Position numbers and translations under genes: made by a program. The notes beneath the pieces are model-generated. The model saw nothing but the letters and a program-made list of their open reading frames with translations, was not told where the DNA came from and ran no database searches. Shown piece by piece: positions 27,106 to 40,735 of a stretch of 64,000 nt of DNA (its first letter is position 1; every line of letters begins with the position of its first letter). Source of the DNA: Oxyruncus cristatus (lineage: Eukaryota; Chordata; Aves; Passeriformes; Cotingidae); contig VXAY01002873.1 of NCBI GenBank assembly GCA_013399855.1, positions 695,643 to 759,642 on the forward strand, in the 5' to 3' direction.

Positions 27106-28454
27106 TGTTATTTCCTTAGGAGCATCACCTTCCATGATAAAAGCCTGTTCCCTCCATTTTGAAGTAGCACATTGCCACGAAAAAGAAAGAGGGTTTCAGA
27201 AGGCCACACTAGTTTGTAAAGGCATTTTGTTAGATGGCATCAAAATAAATGCTTGTCTAGACTCACTTCCCAGGGAGTGCCCCCAGGAGGAATGTGTCTC
27301 CCCTGGAATCTCCAGCAGTGCTCTGTGCAGGAGTTGTCAGGTAGCTGTTGCCATCCTCCCTCACTGATAACTCTGTCTGACCAATGACATAAGAGCATGG
27401 ATTTTGTGGCAAAAGACGTCTGGAAATCCTGCTGGAAAATGGCTTTAAAGCCATAACACAGCACTCAGCTGAGCAGCCAGGGAACAGAGAAGGAGCTACA
27501 GCACCAGCTTTGTAATTCCAGACATCAGAAAGTCATTAACCAATAAATTCTGTAGCTGGAGATCTGAAAAATGTTTAAAATAAATAAGCAGCCTTATCTG
27601 TTAAAAGGGTTTAAGCGAAGTGAGACCAAGGCAGCTCTTCAAGAACACCCACAAAAACAAGCAGACATGGGTGGGAAGTAAGTCCTTCAGATCCAAACCC
27701 ACTCTTGTCTGTTTCTCCAAACTACCACTCCAGTCAGTTTAAGGGGATTTAGAAGTTGATGTGTTTTAAGAGGGGATTTCTGAACACACTGGCAGGGAAA
27801 AGAAATTCAGTAATGAGAGAGAGGCCCTGAAGAAGCACTGAAGTGCCCTCACACCACGTGTTTGAGACAAAGGAAGTAACAAAAGCTACAATTACTCGAA
27901 GGAAACATTTCCAGAGCCAACAATTATCCAATTAAAACAAAAGCAGATAAATACAGGACAAGCCTGAGGACAAGCAGCAACTCCATATCCCCAAACTGGC
28001 TCTCTATAAACAGTGTTTTCTTCCAGAAGCTGGGCTTTCTGGCAAAGCCCTTCACGTCCCCACTTTGAGGGGCAAACAATCTGTGCCCTGAAAATACCAC
28101 AGTCTCATTTGTCTACAGCCCACATGTACCTCAACCACATCACATCAAAGTCAAGGCTTTTACCAGCCACATCCCTCCCCTCTCTGGGGCTCCAAGAGGA
28201 CCCCGAAGACTCACAGATCCAAAGCAAAATGGGATGCTGGCAGGGGGTGGGCAGTGGCACCTCTGGGCAGTGTAACAGGATCACAGTCAGAAAATGAAAG
28301 AAATAAAAAAGTTTTATCTGCTGGGTGGATGTTTTTCCTGCAGGAACCAGGAGAGGTGGGCTTGGTTGGCTGCCTGCCATGCTGGAAACAAATGCCCTGT
28401 GCACTGGACCTGTCCAGACTTCACTGACTGCATCACGCTCCCACATTATTTGCC

Positions 28455-28612
28455 TTAGAACCATGGGATAATTAAGGTTGGAACAGATCTCCAAGATCAT
28501 CAAGTCCAGCCCTTTGACCTAACACTGCCATGCCCAGTAAAACACATCAGGAAGTGCCACGTCCACTTGTTTCTTGAACACTCCCAGGGATGGTGACTCC
28601 ACACCCTCCTCT
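28455..28612 (-). mobile_element. CR1 LINE 3' fragment (old, diverged)
   Basis: Reverse CR1 end phrases AAGGTTGGAACAGATCTCCA, AAGATCATCAAGTCCAGCCC and CAGGGATGGTGACTCCACAC are recognisable, with gaps against the others in this window. Confidence 0.85.
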
Positions 28613-30270
28613 CAATGGAATGGTTGGCCAAGTGTCATCCTAGAAGGTGTTTAATTCCCACATTTTCCATAGGCTGCAGCCAGAGGTCCAGCATTAATGT
28701 CAGAGATGGTCAAAGTCATTTTTTCAGGCTATGGAAACTGGGTGTGCGAGGGCTCACTGTCACCTCCCTGGATCCTTTCCCCTCCACATCTCAGTGCTTT
28801 TGTTCTACATCTCATTTCTTGGTATTAGAAACTGAATTGCCCTCACTCTGAAAGATGAGAGCTCAGAGTTTCTCTGCAGGTAGAAGGAAAACACAATAAA
28901 ATATAAACCCTAATGTGATATTACCTCTAAAAGTGTGGTTGAATGACAGCTCATTTTTTTTCCCCCTTAAGTGTAATTTTCAGCTTTGAAAAATTCCATT
29001 TAATTAAATTAATTTAGAGAAACAAAACTAGAATCTAGACAGGTAGGGAAATTCCCTTTCATTTACAGTTTTTCTGCTTTTTTAATTGCTTGGCTGAAGA
29101 ACAAACAAGGCTCCTCTTATCAGTCTCCCCGTGCTTATTGTTAATTTTCTCCTACAAACTAAACTCCAGACACCGTCCCTGTAAAAAGCAGAATTTACAC
29201 TGCCAGTATTTACAGTGGCACCGAACTAAAGCAATAATTCCTGCAGCAAGTGAGCAGATTTCATTACTGTCAGTATGTTTTTCACATCAGAGGAAGAGGT
29301 TGGGCAGCTCAAATGTCACAGAAGAGGTGAGATCGTTTTACTAGAAGAGAGGACTGGAGGACTTCAGTCCCCTTGGTATTTTAACAGTTCTGATTCCTCC
29401 TACAAGGCAGTGACCAAAAATATGGAAATACAGAGACAGAATACTGAAACAAAAGCTTTCTCTTAATTTCAGCAGAATTTGGGCCAGCACAGCTATGCAG
29501 AAATGCAGCTTATTTTGCATCTCCTTCACGATTCATAGAAGGTTTTGGTATCACTTTCAGCTGGAGAGACTATTGGTGCATAAGACAGATCTTGCAAAGA
29601 GGTTTGTTAAGCTGAGGAAGAAGCTTCAAGAGAGAAATCCATCCCAGAGGGAAATATCTAAATTCCTCCTTAATTCTCTATTAGCATTTTACAGCCCCCA
29701 GGAATTCAGCCAGGAGCTCTGGGGCATCAGGCATTTCTCCTCTTAAATCCTCTTAGCACCCCATTAATTTTACTTTTAAGTTAATTTTTAAGGAAACCTT
29801 GCTTGTCTCTCTCTCTCTCCTTGCTTTCTCTAACTATAAATCCTTGTTTGAAAGTTTGGGGACAACAAGACCAGGTCCTGCCAATGGACAGTTCCTCAGT
29901 CCCTGTGGAATGTTACAGCAAGGGAATAGCAGGTGTCCAGAATCCTTCCTTCTTTAACCCTGAAATACATTGTGATTTGGGGGAACTACAGGGGAAAAAA
30001 CCCCCAAGAGGTTATAGGGGAAATCAAATACACAAAACTCAGAAATAAGTCTTTTACCATCACACAAGAGCAGAGGCACTTTCAGTCTGCAACCCTAATG
30101 TGGACAGGCAAGCCCAGGAAGAGCCCTTAAAGCTAAAAGGCTGTGGTTAAAATGTGAAAGGGCCCAGAGGAGAGGCAGCAGCTCTAAAAAAAACCCAAAA
30201 AAACAAGAAAACTTGAGGAGTTTTGTACCTTGGGGCTATTTTCCTCCAAGAAGAGCCAGAGAGAGTGATG

Positions 30271-30308
30271 CCAAGAGACCTACATCTGTCCAAGAGACCT
30301 ACATCTGT
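30271..30308. repeat. 19-bp perfect tandem duplication
   Basis: CCAAGAGACCTACATCTGT occurs twice head to tail with no difference, suggesting a recent slippage event. Confidence 0.95.
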
Positions 30309-31105
30309 CCAAACTGGAGCTCCTTTTGTCCCCCACAGTTTATGTACTTGGGGCTGCTGAACTGGTGGCAGAGGAAGGGCTTAAGAGAATTTTTTTTTCC
30401 ATTTACCAGCCCACACCCACGTTTTCCCACTTTTCAGTGGAGTTACAGAAAGTCCACCAAGTCCTGACACTATTTTCATTTGTGCAACAGTCTCAATTAC
30501 GTGGCAGCAGATACATATTTATGCTGATGTTTAACAGCTGATGAAGAAATAATCGAAACTTGAGATTCGTAGTTGATTTGTGAAGGAATTCTTGACAAGA
30601 CCATCAGGGCTGACTCCAGAAGAGGTTCAGTTCCAGGGGGACTAAGGAAGGCTCCGATTTGCCACAACATCATTCCAGTGATTGCTAGAAATGTTAAATT
30701 AGGAGCCAAAGGGTGGACGGCCCATGCCTGGCTCTCCATCTGCATCAGCATTCCAGATTGCAGAGTGGAATGACAAAACCACACAGAGGGCCATAGCCTT
30801 TGAAAACCACAGGGCCCAGCCAAAGACCTGAGCATCTTAGTTGCAATAGAAACAAAATATTTGGTGAGTAAAATCAGAGACAAACGCTTTCTTCAAGACC
30901 TGAGGGTCACGCTTAGAATTTAACATGGTGACAACAACCAAGGAAAAAAAAATGGCCCATGGTAGAGCAATAGCCAGGAATCTTAATGATGGTGCTATAC
31001 TGGGTTTGGTTTTGACCATGGGTTACTGTTCAGGTAGTGCTCCATCAATTTTTTTTTTTTTTTAATTCAAATTGAGCTGCATCTTTTTTTCACTGACCCC
31101 ACATT

Positions 31106-31134
31106 AAAAAGTGGTGTGAAAAACACCACTTTTT
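31106..31134. repeat. 12-bp-stem perfect hairpin with 5-nt loop
   Basis: Arms AAAAAGTGGTGT and ACACCACTTTTT flank GAAAA. It ends in a T run, so on the plus strand it resembles a stem followed by U residues. No RNA gene was recognised around it. Confidence 0.85.
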
Positions 31135-31826
31135 TTTCAGAAAGCGTCTTGTCTGTCATCACCCCAGGGACCTCACTGTTTCACTATCCATTTCTCTCCA
31201 GCATCCAGATGCATTAGACTCCAATCCCTCCAGCTTCCGACAGCCAGCAAGAAAGAGAGGGGCTTTTGCAGGAAGAGGAGAGTCTAGTTCTCTTTCCAGG
31301 AGGTTGGGGAGAGCTGTCCCAGCGTGGAGATCCACAGGGAGCAGTGGGAACGGGAGGAGGAAGGTGATGCCCCCCCCTGCTTGCAAGGGGCAGTGCTCCA
31401 AAAGGAGCTTCCCAAAAGTGCCCAGGAAAGGGAACCTGCAGCCGTCACCTGCTCCTCAACCAGCACCTCTGCAAAGCCAGGTGAGCTGCTCTGGGTGTCA
31501 CATCACAGCCCAAACCTGGTCCCTTCCCTGCTGAGGGGTGATGCTGCTCAGATCACCGACAGCTCTGCAGAAGGGATGGGGGGGCCTGGGACTGACAGGT
31601 CTTGGCTGGGGTTCAGTGGAAATCAGTCCTGATTCTGCAGGGCAAAGCAAAGGCGCTTCTGCTTAGGGTGAAACGCTGGCTGTTGAGCAAATGGATCGTG
31701 ACACAGTAGCACATTTAAAGCAACTTTGCAGATGGTGAGTAGGCTGCAAAGGAAAACCCAGGACACACAATATTATAGAGAGAACAAAAGCTTGAAACGG
31801 CAATAAATTTAAGGAAATGATTTCTG

Positions 31827-31852
31827 AACTGCCCCATCCTGGAAGTGTCCGC
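31827..31852 (+). mobile_element. Possible CR1 remnant (26 bp)
   Basis: CTGCCCCATCCTGGAAGTGT matches the CR1 copy at 34037 onward, but the match is too short to be certain. Confidence 0.4.
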
Positions 31853-34014
31853 CTGACCATATGAAAACCACTGTGCTCTTTCCACAAGTTAAATACTTGA
31901 CATGCCTGAAGGAACCTTATGTAAACAGGCAAATAACTTGCTTTATATTTTCCTTAGCAAAACTGCCATTTTTGGTGGCACTGTCTGTGAGCACAGGGTT
32001 TCCAAAACAGAACAGAGGACAACAACAGGTACTGGGAGAGAGCATCCCAGGAAAACTACGTAAAAATGTGCAAAACACCCTCAATAAGCATAATTCTGCA
32101 GCCTCCCCTGCTCTGCTTCTATGGGAGAAACTTTGCTGCCTGGGAAGAACAGTCAGTGCAAAGCAGTAGGCTTTGAAGTCTATTTATTTGCCATTAAAAT
32201 TTGCACTTTCCTATGAAACACTTCCATGACCTCTCTTTCCAAGTGCTTTGGATGAAGATCCTTTTTCCATTAGCTGCTTAGCATTTGCAGGAGGTGCTTG
32301 CTTTGGAGAAACCATCCCAAAGCTTATCCAAAAGGCTACAGTTTGGACATGAATGCAAGAAGGGAATAGCTTTCAGCATTAAAAGGACATTTTTCCGTTA
32401 ATATTTAGATGTCAAGTGAGTAATTGAGCATGTGGAAGCTACTGCTGGGAAGAGATGTTCTGGTGCTAGTTAATCAGCAAAGGTTGTCTGGCCCATCCAG
32501 CCTCTGGAAAGGACTGGCTGCTGGAGATGGGACAAGTGGAGCTTGACTCCAAATGCCATGGCCTCGGCCCAGCCCTTGCTAATGACTCACTTGGATCTGG
32601 GAATGTTTCTTCAGCACAGCTGCCCTCAGGTCCAGGCATTGACATGCATGGTTGATGTCTCCAGAGATACAGGAGAGTCAGACACTGTTTCCAACACCCC
32701 CTCCGGAACGGGGAGTTCAAACGCTCCAGGCTCCACACATGGAGCCTTCTTACTCAAGTGCTGAAAATGGACAAACCCCTGCAAAGCTTTCTTCTCCTTA
32801 GGAACACCCACACCCACAGCAGCAGAACAATTTGAGGGAATCCACAGGATGCCAGAGCAGACAGCAGGCACAGCAAGTCCATCTGTAGGATCTCTTGGGG
32901 GAGAGGAATCCCAGACACCTTTACTAGAGCCCCTTCTTTGCACCTGGGAGAGAAGGGAGGCTGAGGACCTGCTCCCAGGCAGCAAGAGATGCCTGCAGAG
33001 CAACATGACCCACTTTACAAAAGTTTTGCAGTTACAGAACAGTTCTCAGTTGCCCTGTGGCAGACCAAGGCCTGCTCTACCAAGTGTGACTTCAACAAGT
33101 AGCTTTACCTTTGTTACCGCGATTTAAAGAATGTAGGAGTAGAAGGAAAAACTTCAAGTCCCTCCTACATTCATCCAAACCTTCCATTTGCTTCTGACAT
33201 TCCCTCTTTCCCTTCTCCCCTTGGCCTCCCAGGGCCAATAACATTTCCATGCCATAAGCTGGAAACAATTAAGGCAGAGACAACAGAAAAACATCCTTTA
33301 CAGATTAGTTCACGTAAGTAATTGCATTAGCCTTTTCAGCAAACTGTGTCAGAGCCAAAAGGCTCCTGGCTGCAGTGGCTGCAGGAGGTTCCAGTTATAG
33401 CCACCCTCAAACAAATGCAAACACAGACTTGCTGCGAGTGACAGCGATTCTGCTCCTCCAGGAATGGTGTGACACAGGGAGGGCTTATCTGACTGCCAGA
33501 GACACGGCCATCCGTTCTCCAGAAACAAATTACTAGAACCGAAAGAATGTGGATGGAGCTTATAGTAAACACCATTACACCACTGCCTTGCACTGGTGGT
33601 GGGTTTTCTACATAAGGCTCGTAAAATGCAAGGCATCTGCCCGTGCAAAATGTAGAGTGGTGGAGAAAAATCCTCATTAAAATCCAGCAGATGAAACACA
33701 GAACAAATTCCAGAGCCTTTGCCAGATCAAGCCAGCAGCATCAGCAGCCACTGGAGAACAAGCCTTTACAGACGTCTGCATCCCTTCAGCACAGGGTTAC
33801 AGGGGCACAGGGCACTGTGCACAAATGGATCTTGTGCCACAGTTTGAAAGGCCACACTGATGTGGACATGCCCTTGTAACCCCAGGTAACCCTGGCGGGG
33901 GCTGCTGTGGGCAGAGCAGTGGTGTTACAGCACTGCAGGAAATGTTAAGTACATGGATTAGGTACAGGAGGGTACATGTCTATTTATTTAAACATTTTGT
34001 TTAAATGAAGAAGC

Positions 34015-34180
34015 AGAATTCCCAGAGAAGCTGTGGCTGCCCCATCCTGGAAGTGTCCAAGGCCAGGTTGGACAGGGCTTGGAGCAACCTGGGCTGGTGG
34101 AAGGTGTCCCTGCCCAGGGCAGAGGGGCTGGAACCAGGTGATTTTTAAGGTCCCTTCCAACTCAAACCATTCTGTGACCA
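34015..34180 (+). mobile_element. CR1 LINE 3' fragment
   Basis: Phrases GCTGCCCCATCCTGGAAGTG, CCAGGTTGGACAGGGCTTGG, AGCAACCTGGGCTGGTGGAA and CCTTCCAACTCAAACCATTC mark a well preserved CR1 3' end. Confidence 0.93.
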
Positions 34181-36600
34181 TCCCAAGAGCAATGGGGGTA
34201 GAGAGGGACTAAACCAGGAGCTTGTCCAACACCCACACTGGGCAGGGAGGTGTCCAGGGCCATCACCAAGAGGGCTGTGATTAGGTACTGCTCAACATCT
34301 CACATTTCAGTTCTGGACGTGGTTAAAAATAACAAGGGAAACAGAAGGTAAAGACATCTTTCCACAAAGCAGTGGGCTGGAAGTAGATAACTCAAGGGTA
34401 CATCTATGAATAGATCCCTGGTGGGTGGGGCTCTTTTGGAACAGCAGCACTAATACAAGTTTTTGCTTTTGGATCAACGTGTGGCACATCCAGCTCCCCA
34501 AAGGCATGGCTGTCAGGGGGAAATCAGCCCAGCAAGATCTGTGTGCCTCAGCCCACGCAGTGACCAAGCCAGAACTCCTCAGACAGGGGTGCTCAGGCTG
34601 CTGGTCACCCTTGTCTCTGAGCTGCCACCCTGTGCTGCAGCCTGAGCTCTGTGGTGTTGTACAGATGTGAGTAGGTTCAACCACAGTTTCCAGCAGCAGC
34701 ACCTCAACCCTTCTGAAGGATCCAGTTTTAAGGGAATTTCGAGGTGATGCTTTGGGGATGAAGTATCAGAAGCATCAGAAGCAGGGTGTACCCTGTTTAA
34801 GGCAGGGTACATTTTAATGCATGGAAGGATTTCATCAGGCTGAATTTCTTCTTCCACCAGTGCAGCCAGAAGGATTCTGTGGAACTGTAAAGGATGTCCA
34901 ATGCTTAGACCTGGTAAATCAATTCTCTACATTGTGGAGCCAAGAACAAATGGGAACCAATAAACTTCCTCCTGTTGTAAATCTCCAGCAAGTTCTGTGA
35001 GCTCAAGGGATGCCTCGTGACTGACCCACTGAGCATTGTATGGCTGGTTAGGGGACATCCTCTCCTGCAGCCTCCAAAAGCCACCGTGGGCCTTGTAAGG
35101 AGCCAACCAGCTCAACATTTAGTTCACAGCTCTGCCTGAGTCCACACAAGGTGCTGGGAGAACTCCCTCCGGTGGGGAAAAGAACCTGAGGAATGGGTGA
35201 GCTCCTTCTTGCCTAAATCCAGCCTGAAATACCAACCTCAGCTTCTTAAGCTCGGGTGTGAGCTATGCCATGATGATGCTCAACTCTCTCACCAAAAATC
35301 CCACCCAGAATACAATAAGAAATCTTTCTTATAGTATCCAAGTTTTGGGCTCAGTGAATCAACACTTCCCAGCAAAGAAGGATTTACTGGAAAATTCCTA
35401 AACCAGATCTAATTTGCTCCTAAATGTAATAAAAATTCCAGGCCAGATGCTTGAGTGCTGCAGCTCCAGCACCCAAGGCAAGGTGGAGTGATGCCACCTC
35501 AGCAGTGACCTGGCACACAGAGCTTTGGCTGCTGCTCTCTCCTCTTGCTCCTCATGGACATCCCAGCCTGCCTTCACCTTAAACAACCCAACCCACAGGG
35601 GACAGCTCTGCTTAGTTCTGTGACTTGCTCCTTTTTGCACATCTTGCTGTTCTCTCACTCTGAACCATCTGTAACCTTGTGTTTGGTGGTGGCTGGTGAA
35701 AGCCAAAGTGGTCATGACTCAGTGTTTCTCTTGGTCTGCAGTGAGTCAGTTCTGCCTTCCAGGACATGGTTATCTACTCCTGTGTGGTGTTCTCCACCAA
35801 ACTCTGCAGAAGAGACTCTTGGCATTGCTCTCTTCCTGCCATTCCCTATGAATCCCGTGGAGGTTGGAAGAAAATATCAGAATAATACCTTAGTAGTTAT
35901 TTACGTTAAGACAGAAGTACAAAAAATGGGTAGGAATCAGGCAATGCCCATCCAAGGCAATGGGCAGGGACTGAAAAGTAATCTGCAGCCCAAAGCTATA
36001 GAGCACCCTGGCCTGGGAAGAGTAAAGACCCTTCTAAGACATGATCTTACTCAGAGCCTAGTGGCAGGCAGCCAGAATTTTCCTCATCAATTATGCAGAA
36101 AATGGATTTAATTGCTGGCCTTTCCAAGCTGGAACTGTAAATAGAGCTCCTCGTCACAGCTGTGGCATCCGACCGCAGCTCAGCTGCTTTGTCTTTCATC
36201 TGCCTGTTCGGGATGTTGCTGCATCCCTGTGGCCACTGACCGCGGAGACATCGGAGTTGGAACAAGGGTCTCAGGGCAGCAGACAGGGAAGAGTCGAGCC
36301 TGTCCCCACAGTGCTGAGCACGAAGGCCCAGAGTCACCCTCAGGTCTGTGCTTCCTCCTTTATGCACAACAAGACCCACAGCAAGGCCAGTCGTGGGTAA
36401 AGCTGTCACTAAGGAGTAGGAAAAGCCATACCTGGAGGGAAGGTGCACGTGCAAGAGCAGCCAGGTGAGCAGCCCAGCCTCCCACTATTAGACCTGGATC
36501 TTAGGGTGCCTCAAAGAGCTCACAGATGTCTTACCCAGTGGCACTGAGATGCCTTAACTGCTTTTTCCAGCCTCACTTGGTGACACTTGGGGCTCCTAAT

Positions 36601-36640
36601 GCTTAACTCCCGGTTAAGTCCTGCTTAACTCCCGGTTAGG
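36601..36640. repeat. 22-bp tandem repeat, 1.8 copies, with internal dyad
   Basis: The unit begins GCTTAACTCCCGGTTAAGTC. Each unit holds the dyad CTTAAC-TCCCG-GTTAAG (the second copy has its final G but the dyad is incomplete: GTTAGG). Confidence 0.9.
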
Positions 36641-38899
36641 AATGAGACAGAACATTTCTCTCTGCTAAGGTATGCCCCCCTGACTGCCTACACATCTGCA
36701 GAGGCTCAGAGGCACATTTCTTTTGCACTAAGTGTCTGGTTTAAATTAGACTCAAACTCGTTCCAGATCCCAGAAATGCAGAACTCGTGACTCAGGCTCC
36801 GCCGTGCCTGTCCTGGCCCTGGGGAGCCTGGTCCCTCCTGTCAGGCAGGCAAAGGAAAACCCAGAGGTGCTTTAAAGGGTCTGGCAGGAGGGTGCTACAG
36901 TGCAGGAGCCGCTCAGGGATCTGCACACCACGTGTACACGCAGGATTTGCCAGCAGAAGACAAGCCCCTGGTGCAGGTAATGCAGGTCTAGGGTAGAAAC
37001 TCACTTTCCCCAACGGGACAAACACACTTCTGAACAATTCCCAAGGGAAAAGTCACTCGAGGATGACAGACTGTACCTTGGCACACCTGTACACTGAGAG
37101 AGAGGCAGCATTCAAGGGAGCTGGAGGATTGATTCTGTGGTGACAAACAACTAACAAGATGTGCTGTTGGAAACCCTCCTGACTGAGAACATTTATGTGG
37201 ATTCTATCCAAAGACCCTCACCTTTCTTTTGGCTGCTACGGTGTCTTTCCAGCTGATGAAAAATTCAGCTTGGCCTTCTATACGGTGTTTTCAGTGACTT
37301 CAGCATAAAAAAGAAAAAGGGATGGCAAAAGGACGTTTCCTCTCATGGATGGGGAAAGCACTGGTAGGATTACTGCCAATACCACCTGCCTGGGAAGGAT
37401 GGAACCCTTCCCTTGGCCCCATGTCCCTGCTAAAAGCTGGGAGTCCAGCACCAACCTGCACAGGTGATCAGCAGAAAGGAAAGGGGGATTTTGGAGATGA
37501 AACTCCAGCAGTTTTCTTATGAACTTCTGGATAGTGAGCTGGCAATGTAGCACATTCCATTCCCAAGGAAGCTGGCAGGGACCTCCCAGCACCATGGATG
37601 TCTCTGAGCATCCATCCAACAATACCCCCTTCATCCCACACCAGGCTGAGACCTTCTTTGTCACAGCCTCGTGATAAACTCAAGTCCTCACAGGACTGCC
37701 CACCTGGGTGCTTAATTTCCCACCCAGAATTAAAGCAGGTAGAGCCCATTCAAGTAGAAGAGCCATGAATAAATCCGCTGCTGAACTCCCCACTTTATAC
37801 TGCGGTAAAGCCTTCCTGAGACCTCACTGCTATTAGTCTCTAAAACTTACAAGAATCCTTAAAACTTCATTTCCTTGTACAACTGTTTTGCTCTTAAAGC
37901 AGATTGTGCTCACCAAAATCCCCCCAGAAATTGCAGTATAATTCAGTCTGTGCACCCCATAGCCAAGCTCGCCACGCACCACTGACCTGTTTCAAAGAAC
38001 GTGAACGCCCGCAGAGGAAGTGGATAAGGAATTGTTACCAACAGCCAGGAGTTAAAAACAAACAAACAAATTCTCAGCATCAGAAAGCTTTTCTCTTCCC
38101 ACTAAGGTCCCACAGTAAACAGAATTTAATTGAAAAAAAAAAACAAAACAGCTCAAAAAGATCTGTTTATGGAGGTGATAGTGAGGATGGTAGAGACTGA
38201 GTTATTGTAATGATTCATTCTCCAAAAGACTCCAGGTTTTTCCATCCACATTTCACTTCATTTTAAAGATGCTTGAACTGTAGAATACAGTTTCTGATTC
38301 CACATGCACGCTAAGGACGTTTGCTTTATTCCATCTCTATTTCAATATAATTGACTAGGAAATGACACGAATCAGTTTTTTAAAGCCTAATAATGCTTCT
38401 TGCCTGAAGATGAATGTAATGAATTCATAACTGGCAGAAGTTGTTTAAAACAGATAATTCCCCGAAGATTTAGTGTTACATTTTTTTCCATGTTTCAGTG
38501 CTCCAAAATATTGTCTCAACATCATGTAATGAATAAGCAGAAACAAGAAAATCCTAGAAAGGAACAAGAAAGAGGTGAGGGGGAATAAGGGGGGGGGAAG
38601 GAAGGTCCAAAACATGAAGTGCAAAATAAAACAGGTCTCCATTCCCTCAGGTGGCCATGAGTCCCACCATGCTTATCCCTGGCTCATTGGTTTCCACTCA
38701 AGTTGTGTATTTTTATTTTTTCTTTCCCTTGAAATTACATTTGCTGTGTCTGTGTTGAGGTATAACCCAATTTTCTTCTTTAAAGCCACCTCCTATATCA
38801 CCGTGCAGACTCACTGCTTATAGAAAACGGCCTGGCTGAAAGAACCAAGACTTCAAGAAGTCGTGAACTTCCCTCAGGATACGGAACAGTGGAAGCCTG

Positions 38900-39507
38900 T
38901 TGCTGTTTAGACTTCCCCCCACCCTCCCCTCAAACACAGATCTTAGCTACAGTTTACTTTCCCCGCTTAGAAACGTGGAAAAGTTTGTTCAGCCTAAAAT
39001 TTCCTGTTTGGCTTTAGCAGCTGCTGGCTGTATTTATAAATATTTCAGCAGACATGTCGGGGGGGAACGTGGTTGCAATTAAGCAGTAGGGCTCTGCACT
39101 CCCTCCCTCCCAGGCACAACCCTGTGCTGCCCCAGGTGACCCCCGGGAGAAGAGGGGCTGCTGCTGGCTGGGCTGGGTGTGCTGCAAGGCCAGGCTCAGC
39201 AGCCAGCAGCCTGGCTTGGGGGGGTCTGTTTAAACAGGAGAGTGAAGTCACTTGCTTGTGGTGTCCAAATATAGGAGCTGGGGAGGAACATTTGGTCAGC
39301 AGGCCCGGGGACCACCTGCCCCGAGCGTTGCTCACTGCGCCTCCCTCGCTCCCCTCGAGCGTCCCCAGGTTGTGCAGGGCAGAAACACCTCTCCAAGCTG
39401 AGCATCCCAGCATCCTCTCCCTGGATATATCCGGGCACAGTTCCCTCTAATTTTCATTAATCTGACCTAAAGATAAGCCAGTTGGAGCGAAGGGCAGAAG
39501 GAAGAGC
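38900..39507. promoter_or_regulatory. GC-rich candidate regulatory block with FOX palindrome
   Basis: GC-rich from about 39060 with a CpG-dense stretch at about 39300-39365. It includes a perfect 12-bp palindrome CTGTTTAAACAG at 39226-39237 (FOX-type core on both strands) and an A/T-rich box CCAAATATAGG at about 39265-39275 that is one base too long for a CArG box. No exon was recognised. Regulatory role is inferred. Confidence 0.3.
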
Positions 39508-39962
39508 CCAGATCACAGAATATGCTGAGTTGGAAGAGACCCATCAGGATCATCGAGTCCAACCCTTATCCCTGCACAGGCCCATTCCCAAGGGTCACAC
39601 CCTGTGCCTGAGAGCATCCTCCAAACCCTCCTGGAGCTCTGGCAGCCTTGGTGCTGTACCCACTGCCCTGGGGAGCCTGGTCAGTGCCAACCACCCTGTG
39701 GGGGAAGAACCTTTTCCTGAGATCCAACCTGACCCTGCCCTGACACAGCTCCAGCCCTTCCCTGGCTCCTGTCCCTGGTCTCCTCAGAGCAGAGCTCAGT
39801 CCTGCCCCTCCTCTGCCCCTGCCTAGGCAGTTGGAACTGCACTGAGGGCTCCCCTCAGTCTCCTCTTCTCCAGCTGAACACACCAAGTGCCCTCAGTGTC
39901 CTCACATGGCATCCCCTCAAGGCCCTTTCCCATCTTCATTGCCCTCCTTTGGCCCCTCTTTT
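39508..39962 (-). mobile_element. CR1 LINE 3' fragment, longest in the window
   Basis: Reverse CR1 sequence of about 455 bp: ATCACAGAATATGCTGAGTT, GAGTCCAACCCTTATCCCTG, GGGAAGAACCTTTTCCTGAG, TGACCCTGCCCTGACACAGC, CTCCTCTTCTCCAGCTGAAC, TTGCCCTCCTTTGGCCCCTC. Open frames across it are non-functional. Confidence 0.95.
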
Positions 39963-40631
39963 GTGATAGATGACATCTCCCAAATCTGCATCGGGAGCTC
40001 TACAGCACAGGACCACGTCTGAGCCCGCACAGGAGCATGGGTGAGCCACCCCACTGCGGCTCACAGTTCAGTGCTGATCCACCTCAGTGCACCCACAGGT
40101 CCTTTTATTACCATTTCCCTACATTACAGGGTTAGCACCAACAAGAACCTAAGGTAGGAGCAGCCCGGGAGAAGAAAGCCCGCGGAAAAATTCCACAGTC
40201 AAAAAACTTCTCTGGGAGAAGCGACTTTAAGTTCCTCATCTGCTGGTTTTACGTAAAAGGGGGTAAAATATGCTGAGCAAATGAAAGGCATCGTTGCCTC
40301 ACCCCCGGCCTGTTTCCGGCCCTACGCAACAGCAGCACCAACTTCTTAAGGAGCAGCATTTCCTGCGCCTCAAGTGCTCGCAGATGGTGTTGTCCTGGAG
40401 CGCTTTGTGCTGATGCCTCTCAGTTCCCTTTGCTTTGCGTGACTGTCCTGCAGCTCGGCTTTGTTTGTTCCACCTTTTCCTGCTCTCTAGTTACGAGCTA
40501 AGCGAAGGAACCGGCCTCCTCTGCCCCTTGAGTCCCTGGCTGGTGGCAGCGCACGTCCGTGGGGCGATGGCAGGGTGTGGCACTGCCACTCCTGTGAGCA
40601 GGGATTGCAAAGTCAGGTCCCTTCAGCGCAG

Positions 40632-40735
40632 GAGTCACTGAGTGGTTTGGGTTGGAAGGAACCTGAGAGACCATGCAGTTCCAGCCCCCCCCGCCATGGG
40701 CAGAGACACCTTCCACTAGACCAGGATGGATGTAC
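40632..40735 (-). mobile_element. CR1 LINE 3' end fragment
   Basis: GGGTTGGAAGGAACCTGAGA, CAGTTCCAGCCCCCCCCGCC and GCCATGGGCAGAGACACCTT are the reverse of a CR1 terminus of about 100 bp. Confidence 0.88.

Larger units (their letters stand above)
24621..38899. other. Intergenic sequence with CR1 fragments
   Basis: No supported gene. It includes CR1 pieces at about 25860-26075, 26752-27105, 28455-28612 and 34015-34180, a tiny CR1 remnant at about 31827-31852, short tandem repeats at 30271-30308 and 36601-36640, and a hairpin at 31106-31134. The remainder looks unique. Confidence 0.7.

Noticed and set aside
39482..39886. Open frames across a CR1 element
   Set aside because: The sequence is the untranslated 3' part of CR1. 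The frames are incidental.
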